From the NCBI GenBank assembly GCA_022764465.1, contig JALERL010000037.1, positions 1 through 64,000 of the forward strand: a stretch of DNA of 64,000 bases, written 5' to 3'. The position numbers were made by a program, and so were the translations under genes. Shown here one piece after another: positions 58,063 through 64,000 of this stretch. The notes below the pieces were generated by a model. That model did not search any database. It was not told the origin of the DNA and saw only the letters and a program-made list of their open reading frames with translations. Position 1 is the first letter of the stretch; each line of letters begins with the position of its first letter. This DNA is from Lachnospiraceae bacterium. Lineage in GTDB: Bacteria > Bacillota > Clostridia > Lachnospirales > Lachnospiraceae.

Positions 58063-58749
58063 TTGTTGCAGAAAGCAAAAAAAACAGCATTAGAACTGAT
58101 CCAAAAATACAAACATGCCTGGGTGCTGCTCTACGTCTTGATCTATTTTCCATGGTTTCGTTATCTTGAGACACATGTTACCACCCAGTTTAATGTGATC
58201 CATATGAAGATCGATGATTACATTCCGTTTATTGAATATTTTATTGTCCCTTATTTATTATGGTTTGGATACGTCGCTTATGCCGTTTTGTATTTCTTTT
58301 TTAAAAATAAAAATGACTACTATAAGCTTTGTACCTTTCTGATCACAGGAATGACCATTTTTCTGATCGTTTCGACCCTCTACCCGAATGGTCAGCACTT
58401 ACGGCCGCAGAGCTTTGCACACGATAATATCTTTGTGACACTCGTCCAGTGGGTATATGAAACCGATACTCCGACGAATCTGTTTCCAAGCATCCATGTG
58501 TATAATTCGCTCGGTGTCCACTTTGCGATTATGAACAGTGAATGCTTTCGTAAGAATAAGCCGGTACGGATCACATCCTTCGTGCTGATGACGAGCATTA
58601 TCTTAGCAACGATGTTCTTAAAACAGCATTCCGTATTCGATGTGATTACTGCATTCTTACTTGCGATCGTCATGTACTCTTTCGTCTATGGCAAAGGCTT
58701 CGCATTCAGCAGACAGAAGTCCTTTGAAGATCTTGCACATCATATTTAA
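58063..58749 (+). CDS. PAP2-family phosphatase
   Basis: PTNLFPSIHVYNSLGVHFAI, LKQHSVFDVITAFLLA; TTG start. Confidence 0.78.
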   Translation: MLQKAKKTALELIQKYKHAWVLLYVLIYFPWFRYLETHVTTQFNVIHMKIDDYIPFIEYFIVPYLLWFGYVAYAVLYFFFKNKNDYYKLCTFLITGMTIFLIVSTLYPNGQHLRPQSFAHDNIFVTLVQWVYETDTPTNLFPSIHVYNSLGVHFAIMNSECFRKNKPVRITSFVLMTSIILATMFLKQHSVFDVITAFLLAIVMYSFVYGKGFAFSRQKSFEDLAHHI

Positions 58750-58759
58750 TTATTTAATA

Positions 58760-58804
58760 AAACACCAGCGGTCGTCCGTATCTGGATCAACCGCTGGTGT
58801 TTTT
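58760..58804. terminator. Terminator between convergent genes
   Basis: AAAACACCAGCGGT...ACCGCTGGTGTTTTT. Confidence 0.8.
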
Positions 58805-58831
58805 GCTTCTCTATCTTCTATATAAGCTCCA

Positions 58832-60748
58832 CTATGCAAGTGTATTTAATTCATCCATCCAGATCCGTACCGATGCATCACTCGGCATACGGAGATCTCC
58901 ACGCGGAGATACGGCTACCGTTCCTACCTTCGGACCATCCGGCAGACAGGATCTCTTAAACTGCTGGGAGAAGAATCTGCGGTAAAAGGTCTTCAGCCAT
59001 TTTAAGATCGTCTCTGCATCATACGTTCCCGCAAATGCATATTTTGCAAGGCGGTAGATCTTTGCCGGCGGACATCCGAAACGCATGACATAATACAGAT
59101 AAAAATCATGCAGCTCATACGGTCCCACAATATCTTCTGTCTTCTGCGCGATCTTGCCATCCTCCGGTGGAAGCAGTTCCGGACTTACCGGTGTATCTAA
59201 GACATCATATAACACATCAGACAGTACCTGATCCTTACAGGTGTCCGCATAATAGCGTACCAGATGACGGACAAGGGTCTTTGGTACTGATGCATTCACA
59301 CCATACATGGACATATGGTCTCCATTATAAGTTGCCCAGCCGAGTGCCAGTTCTGACATATCCCCGGTTCCGATCACCATTCCATTCTGCTTATTGGCAA
59401 TATCCATCAATATCTGGGTACGTTCCCTTGCCTGTCCATTCTCGTAGGTCACATCATGGCAGCTCTCTTCCTGCCCAATATCCCGGAAATGCACACGGAC
59501 AGCATCACAGATATTCACTTCCTTAAGAGTCGCCCCAAGTCCTCTTACCATACTAAGGGCATTCTCATAGGTACGGTCTGTCGTACCAAATCCCGGCATC
59601 GTCACCGCCGTGATCTTCGTCCGCTCTAACCCCAGCAGATCAAATGCACGCACGGTAACAAGCAGTGCCAGTGTAGAATCCAGCCCACCCGATATACCGA
59701 TCACGGCACTCTGGCACCCGGTATGCTCTAAACGCTTTTTCAGTCCCATGGACTGGATCGCAAGGATCTCCTCACAGCGCTTGTCACGGTCATTCTTATT
59801 CCCCGGTACAAACGGTGCAGGATCTACAAAACGTGTCAGCTTTGTTTCTGTAACATCTAAGCTGAACGGAAGGTACTGATAGTCTTCCTTGGTACTGCTT
59901 ACAAAGGTGGACATTCTTCTGCGTTCCGCAGACAGACGCTTTACATCCAGTTCGGTATAGATGGTCTCATTGGTAAAACGCTTCGACTCTGCGAGCATCG
60001 TTCCGTTTTCTGCGATCAGGTTGTGTCCGGAATAGACCACATCCTGCGTAGACTCTCCATCTCCGGCACTGGCATAGATATATCCGCAGATCAGTCTTGC
60101 AGACTGTCCCTCCACCAGATTCTTCCGGTAGACATCCTTGCCGGTTGTCTCGTCACTGGCAGAAAGATTCACGATCACCTGCGCTCCTGCCAGTGCATGT
60201 GCAATACTTGGCGGCTGTGGTGTCCAGATATCCTCACAGATCTCTGCTGCAACCGTAAGTTCCGGCAGCTCCGTGCAGGTAAAGATCAGATTCGTTCCCA
60301 TCCAGGCATCGACCCCGTCTGCAATTGTAACCTTTTCCGGGATCTGCATACCCGGTGTAAAATATCTTGCCTCATAAAATTCATTATAATTCGGAATATG
60401 ACGCTTTGGCACGAGTCCAAGAATTTTTCCCTTACAGATGGCCGCCGCCACATTGTATAACTTGCCCTGTACGGTAAACGGAAGTCCTAACCAGATCATG
60501 GCGTCTGTCTGCTTTGTTTCTTTTACAAGCCACAGCAGCTGCTTTTTGGATTCTTCTAATACAGATTCCTGCCAGAACAGATCCCCACAGGTATAACCGG
60601 AAATACAAAGTTCCGGGAAAACAATGAGCTTTGCATCTTCCTTTTCTGCCTCTTTGATCTGTGCAAGGATCCGCTTTGCATTTTCCTTCGGATCTGCCAC
60701 AACAATCTTCGGTGTTGCAGCTGCTACCTTTACATATCCGTGCTTCAC
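58832..60748 (-). CDS. nadE: Glutamine-dependent NAD(+) synthase
   Basis: N-terminal nitrilase domain LIVFPELCISGYTCGDLF; AVIGISGGLDSTLALLV; GTGDMSELALGWATYNGDHMSMYGVNAS. Confidence 0.96.
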   Translation of the reverse strand: MKHGYVKVAAATPKIVVADPKENAKRILAQIKEAEKEDAKLIVFPELCISGYTCGDLFWQESVLEESKKQLLWLVKETKQTDAMIWLGLPFTVQGKLYNVAAAICKGKILGLVPKRHIPNYNEFYEARYFTPGMQIPEKVTIADGVDAWMGTNLIFTCTELPELTVAAEICEDIWTPQPPSIAHALAGAQVIVNLSASDETTGKDVYRKNLVEGQSARLICGYIYASAGDGESTQDVVYSGHNLIAENGTMLAESKRFTNETIYTELDVKRLSAERRRMSTFVSSTKEDYQYLPFSLDVTETKLTRFVDPAPFVPGNKNDRDKRCEEILAIQSMGLKKRLEHTGCQSAVIGISGGLDSTLALLVTVRAFDLLGLERTKITAVTMPGFGTTDRTYENALSMVRGLGATLKEVNICDAVRVHFRDIGQEESCHDVTYENGQARERTQILMDIANKQNGMVIGTGDMSELALGWATYNGDHMSMYGVNASVPKTLVRHLVRYYADTCKDQVLSDVLYDVLDTPVSPELLPPEDGKIAQKTEDIVGPYELHDFYLYYVMRFGCPPAKIYRLAKYAFAGTYDAETILKWLKTFYRRFFSQQFKRSCLPDGPKVGTVAVSPRGDLRMPSDASVRIWMDELNTLA

Positions 60749-61614
60749 TGTCTTATCTCCTTTAATTCCTCGACTTCGAATTTATAATTCTTTTTACAGA
60801 AATGACACTTTACTTCAATCGGTTCATTATCTGCGATCATGTCATCGAGATCTTTTTTACTAATCGTTGCAAGTGCCTTTGCGATCCGTTCCTTCGAACA
60901 ATCACAACGGAATCCGGTTTCGAGCTTATCGGTAATCTCCACACCAAGATCTCCTAAAAGCTCCTCTAAGATATTCTCCGGTGTCATGCCATCCTCTAAC
61001 ATCTCAGTCACAGACTTGATCTCGGAGATCTTCTCTTCTAACTTTGCAATGACTTCTTCGGAAGTATCCGGCATCAGCTGGATAATAAAGCCACCTGCCT
61101 GTTTTACCGTATTTTCTTTTGTCATCAGTACACCAAGACCGACTGCAGAAGGAACCTGCTCGCTCGTTGCAAAATAGTATGTGAGGTCTTCCGCGATCTC
61201 ACCAGTCTGTAACGCTGTCTGTCCGACATACGGCTCCTTTAAGCCCATATCCTTGATCACGGTTAAGATACCGATTCCGACTGCACCACCTACATCTAAC
61301 TTGCCCTGTGCATTTGCCGGAAGGTCAACCTGCGCAACCTGTGGATACCCCTTCACAAAGCCTCTGGCATCTGCGGTTACTGTCATTCCCTTTAACGGGC
61401 CGCTTCCATTGATCTGAAGTGTAAGCAGATCCTTCTCCCCCTTCATCATCGTACCCATCATTGCACCTGCACTTAACAGTCTGCCGAGTGCTGCGGTAAC
61501 AACCGGGCTTGTATTATGTGCCTCTCTTGCAGTCTCTACCATCTCTCTTGATGTAATGGCAAATGCCCGGATCTGATTTGCTGCTGCTGTTGCTCTTACA
61601 ATATAATCTGTCAT
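60745..61614 (-). CDS. hslO: Hsp33 redox chaperone
   Basis: FRCDCSKERIAKALATI...VKCHFCKKNYKFEVEEL (CxC..CxxC). Confidence 0.96.
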   Translation of the reverse strand: MTDYIVRATAAANQIRAFAITSREMVETAREAHNTSPVVTAALGRLLSAGAMMGTMMKGEKDLLTLQINGSGPLKGMTVTADARGFVKGYPQVAQVDLPANAQGKLDVGGAVGIGILTVIKDMGLKEPYVGQTALQTGEIAEDLTYYFATSEQVPSAVGLGVLMTKENTVKQAGGFIIQLMPDTSEEVIAKLEEKISEIKSVTEMLEDGMTPENILEELLGDLGVEITDKLETGFRCDCSKERIAKALATISKKDLDDMIADNEPIEVKCHFCKKNYKFEVEELKEIRQ

Positions 61615-61629
61615 CTTTATTCCTCTTTT

Positions 61630-62403
61630 CTATTCTTTGGTACATGCTTCTTTTTGCTTTCCATGTTCTCTTGCAAGGAAATATACCTTCTCACTGTCCG
61701 CACGTACCGGACCGCTGTCCGATACGTCATAGACACCCAGAAATTCCATGCCTGCCTGTGCTAACAATTCCTTGATCCGTTCGATCCGGTATGCACGCTG
61801 GAAATGTGTTTCCTCGTACTTACAGTAGAGATCGTCTTCTTCCCGGATAAACAGAGTCAGATCATACTCATTGATTTCTTCTTCCTTATCATAATAATTT
61901 TCCCAGATGAAACTGCCTTCCTCTCTGTTTTCACAGATCGTATTCTCTGCAAGCAGGTTCTCATACTTATACATTGTGTTCAGATCAAACAAAAATATTC
62001 CACCCGGATCTAAGTAATTGTTCGCCAGTGAAAACACCTGTAAAAGATCCTTGTCCTCTAAAATATAATTCATCGAATCGCACACGCTGATGATAGCCCG
62101 TACTGTTCCATAAAGTTCGAACTCCCGCATATCCTGCTGCAGATACAGGATACCATCTTCCAAGGTCTGTTCCTCCCTTGCGATCATCAGCATCTCATCC
62201 GACAGATCGATTCCGATCATATCATAACCTTCCGCTGCAAGAAGCCTTGTCATCTTCCCGGTTCCACAGCCAAGATCTAAGATGATCCCGTCTTCTATAT
62301 GTTCCTTTTTCAGTTCACGCACGATATAATCCCGCCATGCTTTGTATGGAACATTGTCCATGAACATGTCATATACCTGTGCAAATCCTGTATACGCTTC
62401 CAC
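61630..62403 (-). CDS. Class I SAM-dependent methyltransferase
   Basis: ILDLGCGTGKMTRLLAAEGYDMIGIDLSDEML. Confidence 0.93.
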   Translation of the reverse strand: MEAYTGFAQVYDMFMDNVPYKAWRDYIVRELKKEHIEDGIILDLGCGTGKMTRLLAAEGYDMIGIDLSDEMLMIAREEQTLEDGILYLQQDMREFELYGTVRAIISVCDSMNYILEDKDLLQVFSLANNYLDPGGIFLFDLNTMYKYENLLAENTICENREEGSFIWENYYDKEEEINEYDLTLFIREEDDLYCKYEETHFQRAYRIERIKELLAQAGMEFLGVYDVSDSGPVRADSEKVYFLAREHGKQKEACTKE

Positions 62404-62567
62404 GTTATCCTCCCACTATATGTCAGACTATGCTCTTCCGGCACACCGGATGGCACTGATATAGCACTTATCATAGTATCAACTTTCCTCTTAAAAAGCA
62501 AGCCGCACGCTTGATTATTTCGCCCCCAACCCTTATACTAAAAAGCAGTAAAACGTTTGGAGGAATT

Positions 62568-63611
62568 ATGACTGAATACCTGAAACACTACATCACGCGA
62601 AGCATCAAAAGCGTTTACCGGAGAAAGCTCTTTTCTCCGATCATATACCTGATCCTTTTGCTGGTACTCTGGATCGCACTTCCCTTAAGTTCGATCCTCT
62701 TTCCTACGAAGATCAGCGATTCGGACAGCCTTGACGAACTTTATCAGGACAACGATCAGTATATCCGTACCACACTGACGGATCTGCATTTTACCGGATA
62801 TACCCAGACACTGTTTGGGCATACCTCCGGATACTATTATTACACCATGCGGGATGATACCTGTACAATGGTACTGCTCTCTCCGCGCAGCAGTGAGGAG
62901 GGACTCCCAGAGATCAAACATATCACGGTCAATGCCAAGCTGGTACGCAGCAATGCAAGCTTTCATGAACTGCTGACAAAGATTGCTTCCGATCTGCACT
63001 GGACGACAACCGGTATTACGGAAAAGGTAAGTCCTTATACCATCAACGAACCGGGCTTCCGCCGGGTTCCGAGCATGATCCTGATCGTTGTATTTGCCGT
63101 AACCGGAATCTATTCGATCATTTCGATCCTGCTTTGTATTATCTATTACTTTTTCCCGGTACTGTCACCGCCATGCCAGCAGCTTGCACTATTTGGCAAG
63201 CCGTCCGAACTGCTCGCGCAGGCAGAGGAAGAGCTTGCGACACTGCCACAGCTTGCAACCGAGGATATGTTTATTACGGAGCATTACTTCATTGCGATCG
63301 CTTCCTCCGGAATCGCGATCGTTCCGATCCAGGAGATCATCTGGATCTACAAGCATTCCACCCTGCATAAGCTGTTCTGGTATCATTTCAGTATCTCGTA
63401 TACACTGCATATCACAGCCAACAAGCACCTGTATATCCAGTGTCCGAAGAACTTAAAGTCTGATATTGACGGTATCATGGATTACCTTGCAGAAGCGAAC
63501 CACAATATTCTAGTCGGTTTCAGTGAGCAAAACCGCTTAAAGGTACAGCAGATCCAGGGCAAGCCACTCCAGTTCGAAAAACTGATCTCTCTTTTAAAAA
63601 AGCGTATCTAA
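62568..63611 (+). CDS. Hypothetical membrane protein
   Basis: ORF with TM segments near N-terminus and centre; GGAGGAATTATG start at 62568. Confidence 0.7.
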   Translation: MTEYLKHYITRSIKSVYRRKLFSPIIYLILLLVLWIALPLSSILFPTKISDSDSLDELYQDNDQYIRTTLTDLHFTGYTQTLFGHTSGYYYYTMRDDTCTMVLLSPRSSEEGLPEIKHITVNAKLVRSNASFHELLTKIASDLHWTTTGITEKVSPYTINEPGFRRVPSMILIVVFAVTGIYSIISILLCIIYYFFPVLSPPCQQLALFGKPSELLAQAEEELATLPQLATEDMFITEHYFIAIASSGIAIVPIQEIIWIYKHSTLHKLFWYHFSISYTLHITANKHLYIQCPKNLKSDIDGIMDYLAEANHNILVGFSEQNRLKVQQIQGKPLQFEKLISLLKKRI

Positions 63612-63612
63612 A

Positions 63613-63645
63613 AAAGTGTGCCATATAAACGGCACACTTTTTTTG
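63613..63645. terminator. Terminator
   Basis: AAAAAGTGTGCC-ATATAAAC-GGCACACTTTTTTT. Confidence 0.85.
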
Positions 63646-63686
63646 CAATCCTTTTCATTTTCTATCTCCGGATATTCTCTGTTACA

Positions 63687-64000
63687 TCAGGAAAATAATC
63701 CGGCAAAAAAGTTTTTCACGGTATCAATAATATTCGAAAAGAAGTTCTTGATCGCCGCTCCGATTCCACTGTCCGATGAGGTATCGATTCCCCAGTCTGA
63801 AAGCTTATCATAGATCGTCTGTGCCTGATTTAACAGGGTATCAACGTCAAGATTCAGATCCTTGATCTTCAGCAGCAGATCGATCAACTGGCTCTTTTCT
63901 TCATCGGATAACGACACATCAAACTGCTTACAGGCATCATCGATTGCCTGGCTGATGCTGTTCTCATCCTCTAAGGCACCTTCTGCTACCTTCTGCTTTA
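63687..64000 (-). CDS. DUF1002-like protein, C-terminal part (runs off window)
   Basis: Frame stays open to window edge: KQKVAEGALEDENSISQAIDDACKQFDVSLSDEEKSQLIDLLLKIKDLNLDVDTLLNQAQTIYDKL. Confidence 0.65.
   Translation of the reverse strand, partial: KQKVAEGALEDENSISQAIDDACKQFDVSLSDEEKSQLIDLLLKIKDLNLDVDTLLNQAQTIYDKLSDWGIDTSSDSGIGAAIKNFFSNIIDTVKNFFAGLFS

Overview
The window looks like a ~64 kb chromosomal segment from a low-to-mid GC Clostridia, most likely Lachnospiraceae-like (inferred from gene content and style). It is mostly housekeeping and transport genes. Recognisable content includes a divergent tRNA-Leu pair, pyruvate kinase and a PPi-type phosphofructokinase, galT-galK, hisC, rlmD, a PcrA/UvrD helicase, nadE, Hsp33, several ABC transporters, a glycine-riboswitch-controlled AGCS symporter, cell-wall enzymes, a GGDEF protein and a methyl-accepting chemotaxis protein. 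Points that stand out: (1) a MATE/MerR/B3-4/PnuC-like block at the left edge in which two adjacent genes carry in-frame amber codons; (2) a tRNA-Leu with an A34 (AAG) anticodon; (3) a divergent GT51-like membrane protein; (4) two long inverted-repeat (MITE-like) elements and a dispersed hairpin repeat family with at least three copies, one of which appears to be interrupted by one of the MITE-like elements; (5) two compact operons of unclear function (LRR + VWA/DUF2201-like + MoxR-like AAA; acyltransferase-like + zinc-ribbon membrane protein + esterase). No CRISPR array, rRNA, prophage or intact transposase was seen. All assignments are by eye from sequence; no database search was run.
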